NCBI GenBank assembly: GCA_021806005.1
Contig: JAJZDM010000005.1
Span: 1 to 64,000, forward strand
DNA from: Acidobacteriota bacterium
Lineage (GTDB): Bacteria > Acidobacteriota > Terriglobia > Terriglobales > Acidobacteriaceae
Length of the DNA: 64,000 nucleotides
Direction: 5' to 3'
Shown here: piece by piece, positions 1 through 11,465 of the stretch
How positions within the stretch are numbered: the stretch's first letter is position 1
Layout: every line of letters begins with the position of its first letter
Translations under genes and position numbers: made by a program
The notes under the pieces: generated by a model
Database searches by the model: none
What the model saw: the letters and a program-made list of their open reading frames with translations, nothing else
What the model was told of the DNA's origin: nothing

Positions 1-4
1 GCAT
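1..4 (-). CDS. Start codon of a gene leaving the left edge (probable mreC)
   Basis: On the minus strand an ATG occupies positions 4 to 2, preceded at four bases by a strong ribosome binding site, AGGAGG, at positions 9-14. The gene lies downstream of mreB in the same direction, where bacteria usually carry mreC. Only the start is in the window, so the mreC identity rests on gene order alone. Confidence 0.4.
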
Positions 5-289
5 TGGGCCTCCTCAGATCGTTGTGACTACGAGACTGAGTATGGAGAGCCCACTGCCGTGATGGGAGTGTGGTGTGTCAGCAATCGGCCATGACGTTTG
101 TCACACAACCGGAAGGCGGGAACCTTGTGGCTGAAGAATGCCGCGGCGGGTGTTTCGCCTGCAGCCGGGTGAACGGCAACAGCCCGGCATCGCGGAGCAA
201 TCATTCGGAGGCAAGAAATATGGAGTGAAACGGCTGAAAGAGATGCCTAACCTTTGCGCCAGAGGCGCCAGGGCGTGACGGAAACAGCA
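5..289. other. Intergenic gap between mreB and the left-edge gene
   Basis: This 285-base stretch carries no convincing reading frame. Apart from the ribosome binding site at its left end I see no terminator, repeat or clear promoter. It is rather long for an mreB-mreC spacer, so it may hold a second promoter for the left-edge gene. Confidence 0.4.
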
Positions 290-1354
290 TCAATCGATCG
301 AGATCTTGCGCAGTAACCGGAAGTCCGAAAGCATCTTGCCTGTTCCCAGCACGACGCTGGCCAGCGGGTCATCGGCGATGGTCACGGGAAGCCCCGTCTC
401 CTCACGGATGCGCTTGTCCAGGTTCTTGATCAGCGCGCCGCCGCCGGTGAGCACAATGCCCCGGTCCGAGATGTCCGCGGACAACTCAGGGGGTGTGCGC
501 TCCAGCGCTACGCGAATCGCATTCATGATGGTGGCGATGCACTCGCCCAGAGCCTCGCGAATCTCCGTATCGTCGATGGTGATCGTCTTGGGCACGCCTT
601 CAATCAGGTTGCGCCCCTTGATCTCCATGGACAGGGGTTTGTCCAGAGGGTAGGCCGAGCCAATGTCGATCTTGATCTGTTCGGCCGTGCGCTCACCCAC
701 CAGGAGGTTGTACTTGCGCTTGAGGTAGGTCATCACGGCCTCATCCATCTGATTGCCGGCCATGCGCACGGAGCGCGAGTAGACGATCCCGGCCAGTGAG
801 ATCACGGCGATATCCGTGGTTCCACCGCCGATATCGACGACCATATTGCCGCCCGGCTCGGTGATGGGCAGCCCCGCACCGATGGCCGCCACCATCGCCT
901 GCTCTACCAGATGCACCTCGCTGGCCTTGGCGCGATAGGCCGAATCCATGACGGCTCGCTTCTCCACCTGGGTGATCTCACTGGGTACGCCGATGACGAT
1001 CCGCGGATGAACCATCATCTTGCGGTTATGCGCCTTCTGGATGAAGTAGTTCAGCATCTTCTCGGTCTGTTTGAAGTCCGCGATCACTCCATCCTTCATC
1101 GGCTTGATGGCGATGATGTTGCCGGGTGTGCGGCCAAGCATCTCCTTGGCCTCTTTTCCCACGGCCTCCACCTCGCCCGTCACGCGGTTGACCGCGATGA
1201 TCGACGGTTCATTGACGATGATGCCCTTACCATGAGCAAAGACCAGGGTATTGGCCGTACCAAGATCGATCGCAAGATCGCTGGAGAACAAAGAGAAGAT
1301 GGACCGCATGTTGCTCACGCGCGAGGTCCGCATCTGAAAGTTTTTCGAGGACAT
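290..1354 (-). CDS. mreB: Rod shape-determining protein MreB
   Basis: This 354-residue protein is an actin-family MreB, which forms membrane-associated filaments that guide lateral cell wall synthesis. The actin-fold phosphate-1 motif (DLGTANT) lies near residue 32, the second phosphate loop (DIGGGTTDIAV) near 174 and the adenosine motif (LTGGGALI) near 303. A short phenylalanine-rich N-terminal stretch (SIFSLFSSD) before the first motif could be membrane-facing. The chosen ATG gives about 15 more residues than many MreB proteins; an ATG 16 codons downstream is an alternative. A possible -10 element reading TACAAT on the minus strand lies at 1410-1415. The next gene downstream is probably mreC. 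Confidence 0.97.
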   Translation of the reverse strand: MSSKNFQMRTSRVSNMRSIFSLFSSDLAIDLGTANTLVFAHGKGIIVNEPSIIAVNRVTGEVEAVGKEAKEMLGRTPGNIIAIKPMKDGVIADFKQTEKMLNYFIQKAHNRKMMVHPRIVIGVPSEITQVEKRAVMDSAYRAKASEVHLVEQAMVAAIGAGLPITEPGGNMVVDIGGGTTDIAVISLAGIVYSRSVRMAGNQMDEAVMTYLKRKYNLLVGERTAEQIKIDIGSAYPLDKPLSMEIKGRNLIEGVPKTITIDDTEIREALGECIATIMNAIRVALERTPPELSADISDRGIVLTGGGALIKNLDKRIREETGLPVTIADDPLASVVLGTGKMLSDFRLLRKISID

Positions 1355-1388
1355 TAGATCGATCGGCTTCCTGGAATCAAGAAAAAAT

Positions 1389-1401
1389 CGGGTTTAACCC
1401 G
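1389..1401. promoter_or_regulatory. Small palindrome in the mreB-ald divergent promoter region
   Basis: Six-base arms (CGGGTT and AACCCG) flank a single central T, midway between two divergently transcribed genes. The position suits an operator, but no binding protein can be named. A TATACT hexamer at 1457-1462 may be the -10 of ald. Confidence 0.25.
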
Positions 1402-1538
1402 GCTCTTCCATTGTACGGCCTGCGAGGCCCTGCTCCCGGCAGGAACCGAAGGCGACTATACTCTAAACGTTTGCCCGACTCGGGAATTCAGTACGTCTGG
1501 AAGGCAGAACAGCAGCACCAACTTCAGGAGAGTCTAGC

Positions 1539-2654
1539 ATGATTATCGGTGTCCCCAAGGAAGTAAAAGACCACGAAAGCCGCGTCGGTATTACACCGGC
1601 CGGAGCCAAAGCCATTGTGGATGCAGGCCATAAGGTACTGGTGGAGCACGATGCCGGCGCGCTCTCCTCCTTCCCGGACGCTGAGTACGAGGCCGTTGGC
1701 GCCATCATCGTCCCGGAGGCTGCCGGCGTCTGGGGACCATCCGATATGGTGGTCAAGGTCAAGGAGCCCGTCGCAAAAGAGTACATCTATTTTCGGCCGG
1801 GGTTGGTCCTGTTCACCTATCTGCACCTGGCGCCGCTGCGCGAGCTTACGAACGCTCTAATGGAGAAGCAGGTAACGGGAATCGCCTATGAGACGGTCCG
1901 CGACGGCTCCGGCGGGCTGCCGCTGCTGACCCCAATGTCCGAGGTCGCGGGAAGACTCTCGGTGCAGGTGGGCGCGGCCTACCTGGAGAAGGAGCACGGC
2001 GGACGCGGGGTTCTGCTGGGCGGCGTCCCGGGTGTTCCTCCCGGCAAGGTCTGCATTATCGGCGGCGGAATCGTTGGCACCAATGCGGCCAAGGTCGCCC
2101 TGGGCATGGGAGCCAGCGTTACCCTGGTGGACCTGAATCTGAACCGTCTCCGGGAACTGGATGACATCTTCTCTGGCCGTCTGAAGACCCTTTACTCCAA
2201 CGCCTACAACGTGGAGCGCGCGGTAGCGGAGGCCGATCTGGTGATCGGCGGCGTGCTGATTCCGGGAGCCGCGGCTCCCAAGATTGTCACCCGGGCCATG
2301 GTGGCAAAGATGCGTAAGGGAGCCGTGGTCGTCGACGTCGCCATCGATCAAGGCGGATGCATTGAGACCGCGCACCCCACCACCCACTCCGAACCAAGCT
2401 TCGTGCTGGAGGGCGTGGTTCATTACTGCGTGACCAATATGCCGGCCGCCGTTCCCAACACCAGCACCCTGGCACTGACCAACGCCACCTTCCCCTACGT
2501 GATGAAACTGGCCCAACTGGGCGCCAGCGCCGCCATACGGGAGAACGCCGGGATTGCGGAGGGCGTGAACACCTTCCGGGGCTCGCTGACCTACAAAGCG
2601 GTTGCCCTGGCCCAGAGCCGCGAGTTCACCCCGGTGCGGGATCTGCTCGCCTAA
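1539..2654 (+). CDS. ald: Alanine dehydrogenase
   Basis: The 371-residue protein matches NAD-dependent L-alanine dehydrogenase, which interconverts alanine and pyruvate with ammonium. It begins with the family's MIIGVPKEVKDHESRVG segment, has the substrate-side motif DMVVKVKEP near residue 68 and a Rossmann NAD loop (IGGGIVGTNAAKVALGMGA) near 174-192. The late segment VTNMPAAVPNTST is also typical. Length is normal. The ATG follows a purine-rich AGGAG at 1526-1530. It is divergent from mreB and convergent with the ABC permease; it looks like a single-gene unit. Confidence 0.97.
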   Translation: MIIGVPKEVKDHESRVGITPAGAKAIVDAGHKVLVEHDAGALSSFPDAEYEAVGAIIVPEAAGVWGPSDMVVKVKEPVAKEYIYFRPGLVLFTYLHLAPLRELTNALMEKQVTGIAYETVRDGSGGLPLLTPMSEVAGRLSVQVGAAYLEKEHGGRGVLLGGVPGVPPGKVCIIGGGIVGTNAAKVALGMGASVTLVDLNLNRLRELDDIFSGRLKTLYSNAYNVERAVAEADLVIGGVLIPGAAAPKIVTRAMVAKMRKGAVVVDVAIDQGGCIETAHPTTHSEPSFVLEGVVHYCVTNMPAAVPNTSTLALTNATFPYVMKLAQLGASAAIRENAGIAEGVNTFRGSLTYKAVALAQSREFTPVRDLLA

Positions 2655-2660
2655 GCGAAG

Positions 2661-2684
2661 AGTGGCCTGAATTGCCGGGCCACT
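2661..2684. terminator. Possible terminator hairpin after ald
   Basis: A seven-base perfect stem (AGTGGCC at 2661-2667, GGCCACT at 2678-2684) starts six bases after the ald stop codon. It is followed by a C-run rather than a T-run, so intrinsic termination is uncertain. Confidence 0.35.
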
Positions 2685-2687
2685 CCC

Positions 2688-2751
2688 CCATCTCCTGACC
2701 TTCCGGCCCCAGCCTTTTTTCTCCGGCGAGGCGCAGGGGGTCAGGAGATGG
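2688..2751. repeat. 13-base inverted repeat between convergent genes
   Basis: Arms at 2688-2700 and 2739-2751 are perfect reverse complements (CCATCTCCTGACC on the left). The right arm covers the stop codon of the ABC permease, and six T residues lie in the loop. It may act as a bidirectional transcript end for ald and the exporter genes. Confidence 0.5.
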
Positions 2752-3556
2752 TTTCAGCACTGTACCGGGTGATCAGTCCTCTTTGGATGGCGTAGCGGAA
2801 GACCCGCGCGAAGACTCCATAGGCCACGACGATACCGGCGATGGCCAGCAGAAGCGCGGTAGCCAGCAAGGATCCCACCGAGGTGTGGCCAGCGGGGTGG
2901 GCGGCAACGACCGCGCGCAAGCCCTCAAAGACGTAGGTAGGAGGCAACAGGCGAGCGAACCACCGCAGGTGGACCGGAAGCGTGGAGAGCGGGTAGTAGA
3001 CGCAGGCAAAGGGAGACAGCAGCGCGGGGATGGGCCAGATGAGCCACTCCGCCGCGGGACCGAAGCGAAGGACGATGGCGATGGCGATCACCCCCAGAGC
3101 CATGCCGCTGAGCAGCAGCACGAGCAAAAAGGGTAGCACCAGGATGCCGTAAGCGGCGAAGTGCAGGCCAAAGGCGACGATGGCTACGGCAAGCATCACC
3201 CCGAAGCCCACCAGGCTGGTGACAAAGCTGGAGAGGAGCAGGCCGGCGATGTACTCCGACATGGTGATCGGGGTGGCGAAGAGATTGAGGAAGTTGCGCG
3301 ACCAGACATCCTCAAAGAACGCCGTGGTGACGCCCTGCATCACCCGGGTCATGAAGTCCCAGAAGAGGACGGCCCCCAGCAGGGCGGGAACAAAGCGATA
3401 CGAGGTGTGGGCGAGCGAGCCCAGAAAGCGGGTCATAAAGCCCCACAGAACCATGTCGATGGTGACCCAGGCGAAGAGTGGAACCACGCGGGCGGGGCTG
3501 CCGCGATAGAGATACATCTGGCGCAGAGAGACGGCGGCGATTCGGGAGGGATTCAT
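2741..3556 (-). CDS. ABC-2 type transporter permease
   Basis: A 271-residue membrane protein with about six hydrophobic segments and the ABC-2 permease layout. An amphipathic start (SRIAAVSLRQMYLYRG) leads into the first transmembrane helix, and a hydrophobic C-terminal helix ends the protein. It overlaps the upstream ATPase gene by four bases (ATGA), so the two are translationally coupled and should form one exporter. The substrate cannot be told from sequence; polysaccharide, drug or lipid export are all possible for this class. Confidence 0.85.
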   Translation of the reverse strand: MNPSRIAAVSLRQMYLYRGSPARVVPLFAWVTIDMVLWGFMTRFLGSLAHTSYRFVPALLGAVLFWDFMTRVMQGVTTAFFEDVWSRNFLNLFATPITMSEYIAGLLLSSFVTSLVGFGVMLAVAIVAFGLHFAAYGILVLPFLLVLLLSGMALGVIAIAIVLRFGPAAEWLIWPIPALLSPFACVYYPLSTLPVHLRWFARLLPPTYVFEGLRAVVAAHPAGHTSVGSLLATALLLAIAGIVVAYGVFARVFRYAIQRGLITRYSAETIS

Positions 3557-4356
3557 AGCAGCGGCGCTCCCAGGGTCTGTTCCGCCTCCAGCGGCTCTCT
3601 GGCGACGCTGATGAAGAGCTCTTCCAGGGTGGGCTTTCCATACTCCGAGGGGAGCCGGCGGGGGTCGCCTTGCAGGATGATCTCACCGCGCGCGAGGAAC
3701 AACACCCGCGAGCAGACCTCCTCCACCTCATACATGTTATGCGAGGTCCAAAGAACCCCGGCCTGAGCCTGAGCGGCAAAGGAGCGGATCGTGGCGCGTA
3801 TCTCCCGCGCACTGGCCGGGTCGATGGAGGCGGTGGGTTCGTCGAGAAGAAGCACCCGGGGGCGGCTGAGCATGGCCTTGGCAAGGCCCACGCGAGTCTG
3901 CTCCCCGGAGGAGAGCAGGCCGCACCTGGTGTCCCGAAACCGTTGCAGATCGAAGAGATCCAGAACCGACTGAAGCCGCGCGGCAAACTCCGGAACACCA
4001 TAAAGAAGAGCGAAGACACGCAGGTTCTGATAAACGGTGAGGTTCCCGGGGAGCGGGGCATAGACAGCGGCAAAGTTGGTGCAAGTGAGCGCGCGCGAGC
4101 GGTGGCGGAGAAGATCGATCGAGCCGATATGGATGGATCCGGCCGTGGGCGTGAGTACCCCCAGAAGCATGCTGATGGTGGTGGTCTTGCCGGCGCCGTT
4201 GACGCCCAACAGACCGACGATCTCGCCGGGGTAGACCTGAAACGAGATGCCCTTAACCGCCTCCACGGCGCCATAGTGCTTGCGCAGGTTCTCGACGCGA
4301 AGGACCGGCGGGTTCGCCGAGGGTGGCGGGGTCGCGATGGGAGGCGGAGGGGACAT
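3553..4356 (-). CDS. ABC transporter ATP-binding protein
   Basis: This 267-residue nucleotide-binding subunit has a Walker A loop (GVNGAGKTT) near residue 54, a signature region reading LLSSGEQTRVGLAKAM near 147-162, and a Walker B (RVLLLDEPTASID) directly after. The signature is SSGEQ rather than LSGGQ, a variant seen in ABC-2 exporters. A proline-rich N-terminal stretch of about 20 residues precedes the domain. It is coupled to the permease downstream and is divergent from the sensor kinase gene. Confidence 0.92.
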   Translation of the reverse strand: MSPPPPIATPPPSANPPVLRVENLRKHYGAVEAVKGISFQVYPGEIVGLLGVNGAGKTTTISMLLGVLTPTAGSIHIGSIDLLRHRSRALTCTNFAAVYAPLPGNLTVYQNLRVFALLYGVPEFAARLQSVLDLFDLQRFRDTRCGLLSSGEQTRVGLAKAMLSRPRVLLLDEPTASIDPASAREIRATIRSFAAQAQAGVLWTSHNMYEVEEVCSRVLFLARGEIILQGDPRRLPSEYGKPTLEELFISVAREPLEAEQTLGAPLL

Positions 4357-4505
4357 GAGGGTTCGGATGCCATCATACGGGTTGCGGATGCAGGCTGCGT
4401 GTGACGGTTGCGGAACCGCCGGGATGGCTTCGGGAGGGCTTCCTGCTGCCGGCTCAGGCTGCGTACCGCCAAATCTCCGTCCGGAAAACGAGTAAACTTG
4501 CTCGC

Positions 4506-6934
4506 ATGGGAGTGGCAGCCAACCGGCGTCGCGTGCTTGTGATCGCGCTCAGCGCGAGCCTGGTGGTGCTCTTTCTGGCCCTGGCTACCCTGAACGCCTT
4601 CAACCTCAACTTCCTCAATCCCAGATCTCTGCTCCAGACTGAGGTCTTCGTCAGCCTCTCGGTTCTGGCCTTCCTGCTCTTCATCGGCGTGCTGGTGCTG
4701 CTGGTGCGCAACGTCCTGAAGCTTTACGCCGACCAGCGCAGCCACTTGCTGGGCACGCGCCTGCGTACGCGCATGCTGTGGGGAGCGGTTCTGGTCTCTG
4801 TTGTGCCCCTGGTCTTCATGTTTCTGTTCAGCTATCTGCTGATGAACCGCGCGGTGGACCGCTGGTTCTCCCAGCCGGTGACCCAGATGCGCGAGGACGC
4901 CAACAGTATGGCCATCGAGCTATACCAGTACGCGGACGCCAACGCGCGCTCGGAGGCTGACTCGATCGCCGTTGAGCTCTCCAACCTGCCATCGGATCAG
5001 GACCAGCGCCTCTCGCCCGACTCCATGGCGCAGATCAATCAGGTGCTGCAACGCCATGAAGTCACCCTGCAGGGGGGCTTTGCGATTCTCTACAAAGACG
5101 GAGAACCGGTGGCCTCGCTGGATGTTCCCAGCACGCCCTCCGGCCAATCCGTGCTGCGCTCGATTCAGCCCGCCGACGCGGCGATGGACGAGAGCGCCGG
5201 GCCCCGGCCCATGGCCAGCTCCCAGTTGGAGGGCCCAACCCTGGAGGCCATTCTGCGCGCCGCCCAGCGCGCAGATGAACCTTTTTACGCTCTCTCCGGC
5301 AGCGACTACACCCTGGCCACGGCCGCCGTTCCGCGAGGAGGTCTGGTGGTAGCCGGCCTCCCAATCCCGGCCGGGATCTCCCTGGTCTCTGAGCGCCTGA
5401 GCCGCTCCGCGGCTGCCTACTGGACGCTCTACCGCGAGCGCCGCGTGGTCCGCAGCCTGTACATGGGCTTTCTGCTTCTTACCACCGCGCTGGCGCTGTT
5501 TGCCGGCTGCTGGCTGGCGCTGAACCTGAGCAAGCAAGTGACCCGGCCAGTTGAATCCCTGGCCGACGCCATGGAGGCCATCGCCGCGGGTGATTACGCC
5601 CACCGCGTGGGCCAATCGGTGACCGAAGAGCTCGGCGAGTTGGTGGAACGATTCAACGCCATGGCCGCAGACCTGGAGAGCGCTCACGCCATCGCGGCTC
5701 GTTCCAGCGAGCAACTCTCCGACCTGAACCAGGCCCTCCAGGCTCGCCGCAACGAGTTGGAGACGATGATCGAGACGATCCCTTCCGGCGTGGTCACACT
5801 GTCCGCAGATCGCCAGATCCTGCTTGCAAACCGGGCTTTCTCCGAGATGCTGGACCCCGGCGGCCAACGTCAGTTTGTGGGTCTATCGCTCTCCGCAGTG
5901 CTCCCGGAGGACATTGTCGACAACCTCGACCATCTGCTGCGCCGCGCCCATCGCATGGGCTCCGCCTCCGCCGAGATGCAGATGCAGTCCAGCACCGGCA
6001 CACTCCATCTCTCCGCCACCGTAGCTCTTCTGGAGGGCCAGCCAAACGCGGCGCCCAAACCGCTGCCCCCGGGATCACCCGGTTCTCTGGGGATGGAGCG
6101 CCCCATGCGCGAACACCTGGGCTATGTTCTGGTGCTGGAAGACGCCACGGAGTTGTTGCGAGCCCAGAAGCAGAGCGCATGGAAGGAGGTGGCTCGGCGG
6201 GTTGCGCACGAGATCAAGAACCCCCTCACGCCGATCTCGCTCAATGCCGAACTCATCCGCCGCCACATCCTCCGCCTGAGCACCCTCCTCACCGAACACC
6301 AACTGGACTCGCCCTCCCCGAGCGTGATCCAGCACTCCAGCGAGGTGATCACCGCCTCGGTAGAGACCATGCGCTCGCTGGTGGATCAGTTCTCCGCGCT
6401 GGCCGAGTTCCCCAGTTCGCGACCCCGCCCCTTCAACCTGAACACCATCGTGGAGAACTCCATAGCCCTGTTTGCCGGCCGGCTGGGCAACATTCGCGTT
6501 CAACGTGATCTGGAGCCAGGTCTACCCCAGGTGCTGGCCGATCCGGAGGCGTTGAAGCGCGCTCTCTCCAACCTGATTGACAACGCTGCCGAGGCCATGC
6601 AGAACAGCCTCCTCCGCGAACTTCGCCTCTCCACCCGGACTCTTCCCTCTGGGATGGTCGAACTCGCCGTTGCAGACACCGGCTCCGGGCTGACCGATGA
6701 GATGCGCGAGAGTCTCTTCCTGCCCTATTTCTCCACCAAGCAGCGTGGAACCGGCCTGGGCCTCTCCATCGCCGCCAAGATTGTGCAGGAGCACGATGGC
6801 TCCATCCGGGCCGAAAAGAACCTGCCGGCAGGCACCCGGTTCATCATTGAACTCCGCCCAGCCAGCGAACCCGCAGAGATCTCCGGCACGACATCGGCGT
6901 CGGAGACCCCACAGCAGCCGGAAGGAATCACCGC

Positions 6935-6938
<4 letters not shown>
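4506..6938 (+). CDS. NtrY-like sensor histidine kinase
   Basis: An 810-residue membrane kinase of the NtrY type. Three N-terminal transmembrane helices lie within residues 9-110. A periplasmic region ends in a fourth helix near 320-345, followed by HAMP, PAS, HisKA and HATPase domains. The phosphoacceptor is His568 in RVAHEIKNPLTP; the G boxes DTGSGL and GTGLGLS lie near the C-terminus. The ATG at 4506 is chosen because the helix starts just after it; the frame stays open 35 codons upstream without support. It overlaps the response regulator gene by four bases (TTGA), so the pair should be co-expressed. The family typically senses nitrogen or redox state; the signal here is unknown. Confidence 0.92.
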
Positions 6939-8335
<1,397 letters not shown>

Positions 8336-8570
8336 AGATCGCCGCGCCGTTCGCTGCGCCTGCAGCGGCAGCTACAGGTCTGCGGATTATCGTCCAGAGG
8401 CGTCCAGCCGCTTGCGGTGGATCTGCTGGACTGGAGGCGACTGACTGGCGTGCGGCAGAGATCGCCCGCAGGAACGAATTGGATATGGTTCGTCGCAGCC
8501 AAAGGTCAAAGCAAAGTTGCCATCCGAGTCTTGACTCGCATCCGAGGTCCGTTGGGGGGTGGTTGTCTTC

Positions 8571-9604
8571 ATGAAGCTTTCTATCTGGTTGCCTGCGGTG
8601 CTACTGTGTCTTTCGATCGTTCCTGCATCCGGTGCCGCGCAGACGCCGCCCGTCAATAACACGCCGCAGCAGCTCGCCAGCGACCCGGGCCAGTTCCTGC
8701 GCTTCGCCCAGCAGCAGAATGGCCTGCACGACCTGACTGCCCCCTGGCATGTACGAGCCACCTGGCAACTGCTCGATGCCAAGGGAAAGCCGGTGCAGCA
8801 GGGCACCTGGGAGGAGTGGTCGGCGGGCCCACACCAGTGGGAGAGGATCAGCGACGCTCCTGACTTCAAGGAGACGATCTGGAGGACGCCGCAAGGGAGC
8901 TTCTCTCTGAAGGAGCGTGGGGAACTGCATTGGGTTGAGGCGCTGGTGGGGCAGATGGTGCTCCAACCCATCCATCTTGCGAGGCGCCCGGACGGGGCTC
9001 AACCGAAGGCAGTAGCTCTTCGGAAGAACGGTGTGGCGTTGGATTGTTTAGTCCCCCCCCCGGCGCAGAACCGACCTCACCGACCCCGGAGTACTGGTTT
9101 GGGGACGGTATCGCGGCGCTGCGAACCAGGAGTAATCCTGTGCTGCAGATCGTTCTGAACTCTATCGTGAAGTTTCAGGGGCGCTATCTGGCCAGACATA
9201 TCTATGTGGCGCGCATCGGCATGCCGGCGATTGACATTCATCTGGATACGATTGACGTGCCGTCCCCGCCCTCGGAGGGTCAGACCGCTCCCCCACCCCA
9301 GGCGAAGCTCGAAGCGCCCCCTACACCGCTGGCCGGAGTGGTAAAGCCGGAGAGACGGATCCTTTTTAAGCAGCCGAGCTATCTCCCTCTTGCGCTGCAA
9401 ATGCACACTGAGGGCACAGTTGTGCTGTGGGGAATCATCGGGAAAGACGGCGGCGTTCACAACCTGTAAGTGGAGGGAGGAAGCCCGGTCTTCCAGGCGT
9501 CCGCCCTCGAAGCAACGAAGACCTGGAGGTACGAGCCGTATCTGATCAATGGGACGCCAGAGGTTGTACCCACCGAGATTCTTGTGTACTTTGTCATCCA
9601 CTGA
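8571..9604 (+). pseudogene. Broken secreted TonB-like protein gene
   Basis: The ATG at 8571 opens a frame with a clear signal peptide (LSIWLPAVLLCLSIVPASG) and a region of no known family. The frame is lost at a run of nine C residues at 9053-9061, after which coding continues one base out of register. That second frame is cut by a TAA at 9467-9469, yet homologous-looking sequence carries on to a TGA at 9602-9604. The C-terminal part (GTVVLWGIIGKDGGVHNL, then WRYEPYLINGTPEVVPTEI) matches the TonB C-terminal fold. A sequencing slip could explain the C-run but not also the stop, so I read this as decay. Intact, it would be about 343 residues. Confidence 0.75.
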
Positions 9605-9729
9605 CCACTGGCCAGCAAGATATACCTCTGCAATCCTCCGCGGAAGTTTTGCGGCCAATAGCATTTGGGTACAGCCGGATCCCTCAGGACCGTTGTGACC
9701 TGTCTGTGCATCGCGCGTGCAGCATCAGG

Positions 9730-10314
9730 CTACTCCAGCGAACGGACCTTCCGGTACCGTACCGTCCCAGGATCATCTCCCTGGCCGACGCAGCTCATTC
9801 CGCAGCGCTGCATCACCTTGATCGACTCTGGCACATACAGATAAGTCTGCGCGCTCACCGAGCGCACGCCCTCCTGGGTCAGGAGCCAGTCAACCAGGGT
9901 ACGCGCCGCAGCGGTCGCGTACCCCCGGCGTTGGAACGCCGGCAAGGTGGAATACCCAATCTCCACATCTCCATAGGCTCGCGGAAAGCCTCCGATGGCC
10001 CCCACCAGCGTGCGCGGCCGACCCAGACCGCCGTCCAGCACGACGTAGCGATGCCAGCCGAAGCTCTCCGGCCACTCGTCATACTGCTTCTGGATGATCT
10101 TGTGGACAGGCGGTTCCCACTCCGCCGGAGGCCACTCCTCGGTGAGTCTGGCCCGCAGCAGCGTTCCCAATCTGCCTGCATCGGCATCGTGCTCGGCCAG
10201 CAGCATCTCGGGGGTGATCGCGGCCAGACGCAGGCAGCCAGCCTTCAATTCGGCGATGCGCCCCGGCTTTGGCTGAAGGCCAAGCACAGCGCCCCATTGC
10301 ATGAAATCAATCAA
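9730..10314 (-). CDS. GNAT-family N-acetyltransferase (RimJ/RimL type)
   Basis: A 194-residue acetyltransferase. The acetyl-CoA motif region (EIGYSTLPAFQRRGYATAAARTLVDWL) lies near residues 132-160, with the family's R-G-Y-A signature, and a typical late strand follows. The TTG start at 10314 overlaps the era stop codon by four bases (TTGA); an in-frame ATG four codons later is the alternative. It is the last gene of the phoH-ybeY-corC-era operon. The target, protein or small molecule, cannot be told. Confidence 0.85.
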   Translation of the reverse strand: MIDFMQWGAVLGLQPKPGRIAELKAGCLRLAAITPEMLLAEHDADAGRLGTLLRARLTEEWPPAEWEPPVHKIIQKQYDEWPESFGWHRYVVLDGGLGRPRTLVGAIGGFPRAYGDVEIGYSTLPAFQRRGYATAAARTLVDWLLTQEGVRSVSAQTYLYVPESIKVMQRCGMSCVGQGDDPGTVRYRKVRSLE

Positions 10315-11465
10315 TCAGCATCCTCCGCCGGTACTGTCCGGCTCCGGGCCAACTTCTGATCCTGAAGCTGCTTCTCAGCCAACTGCTCCAACTGCCGTCG
10401 CCAGTCCAGATCTTCTACAAATCCGCGCGAACTGCGCCACTCATCCTGCACCTTCACAAACAACTCCAGAAAGACCCTGGTGCCCAGCAGAGCCTCAATC
10501 TCCTTGCGCGCCAGGCTCCCGATCCGCTTGAGCATCGCGCCCTGCTTGCCGATCAGAATCGCCTTCTGGCCCGCGCGCTCGCAGTAGATCGCTGCCGTCA
10601 TCCGGGTGACGGGGAGCTTTCCATCGCGTCCTTTGCGCAGCGAGGCCGGTTCCTCGAAGCGCTCGATAACGACCGCGGTGGCGTAGGGAACCTCTTCCCC
10701 GGTCAATAGCAGAATCTTCTCACGAATGATCTCCGCGGCAAGAAATCTTTCCGGCTGATCCGTCAACTGGTTCTTCGGAAAGTAACGCTGCCCCTCCGGG
10801 AGATACTTCACCACCGTATCCAAGAGCAGCTCCAGCCCATCCCGCTTCTTTGCCGAGATCGGAATCACATCGGCAAACGGGTGCAGCGATCTCCAGTGCT
10901 CGATCAGCGGTAGCAGCGCCCTTCTGGGCACAGCGTCAATCTTGTTCAGCGCCAGGATCACCGGGCACTCCACCTTCCGGATCAGTTGCAGCGCAAAGTC
11001 ATCTTCGGCCCGGGACAGCTCTCTGCGGCGCTGCCCCGGAGTGGTGGAGTGGTGCACAGGGCTGAGCGGCGCGGCCTGGGCAGCCTCCCCGTCAGACAGG
11101 GTTTGTGACTCCAGCTTTCCCTCCTGCCGGCTGGTCAGCCGATGCGTAGCGTCCACCAGAAAGACCACCACATCACGAGCCTCCAGCGCATCATGCACCT
11201 CCTGCATCATGCGCTTATCGAGTTGCGTCTCCGGCTTATGCACCCCTGGCGTATCCACCAGCACTACCTGCGCGGCAGGCCGGCCGGGATCGCCTTTGGC
11301 CTTCTTGCGCAGAGGAAGCTCCAGAACGCCCTGGATGCGGGTCCGGGTGGTCTGCGGCTTGTGCGTCACAATCGCCAGCTTCTGCCCCAGCAAGGCATTC
11401 AGCAGCGTCGACTTGCCTGCATTCGGGCGGCCAATGATCGAAACGAAACCAGTACGAAGTCCCAT
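10311..11465 (-). CDS. era: GTPase Era
   Basis: Era is an essential GTPase that binds the 3' end of 16S rRNA during 30S maturation. GTPase motifs are G1 GRPNAGKS (12-19), G3 DTPG (71-74) and G4 NKID (174-177), followed by a KH domain with GQKAILIGKQG. At 384 residues it is about 80 longer than the E. coli protein. The excess is in a short insert near 54-65, a low-complexity insert near 113-155 between G3 and G4, and a C-terminal tail. The ATG at 11465 is chosen because the GTPase domain begins seven residues later. Confidence 0.95.
   Translation of the reverse strand: MGLRTGFVSIIGRPNAGKSTLLNALLGQKLAIVTHKPQTTRTRIQGVLELPLRKKAKGDPGRPAAQVVLVDTPGVHKPETQLDKRMMQEVHDALEARDVVVFLVDATHRLTSRQEGKLESQTLSDGEAAQAAPLSPVHHSTTPGQRRRELSRAEDDFALQLIRKVECPVILALNKIDAVPRRALLPLIEHWRSLHPFADVIPISAKKRDGLELLLDTVVKYLPEGQRYFPKNQLTDQPERFLAAEIIREKILLLTGEEVPYATAVVIERFEEPASLRKGRDGKLPVTRMTAAIYCERAGQKAILIGKQGAMLKRIGSLARKEIEALLGTRVFLELFVKVQDEWRSSRGFVEDLDWRRQLEQLAEKQLQDQKLARSRTVPAEDAD

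Noticed and set aside
3312-4745. A 477-codon minus-strand frame overlapping the ABC exporter genes
   Set aside because: It runs out of phase with two well-supported genes and its composition (Arg, Ser, Pro) is that of a shifted frame.
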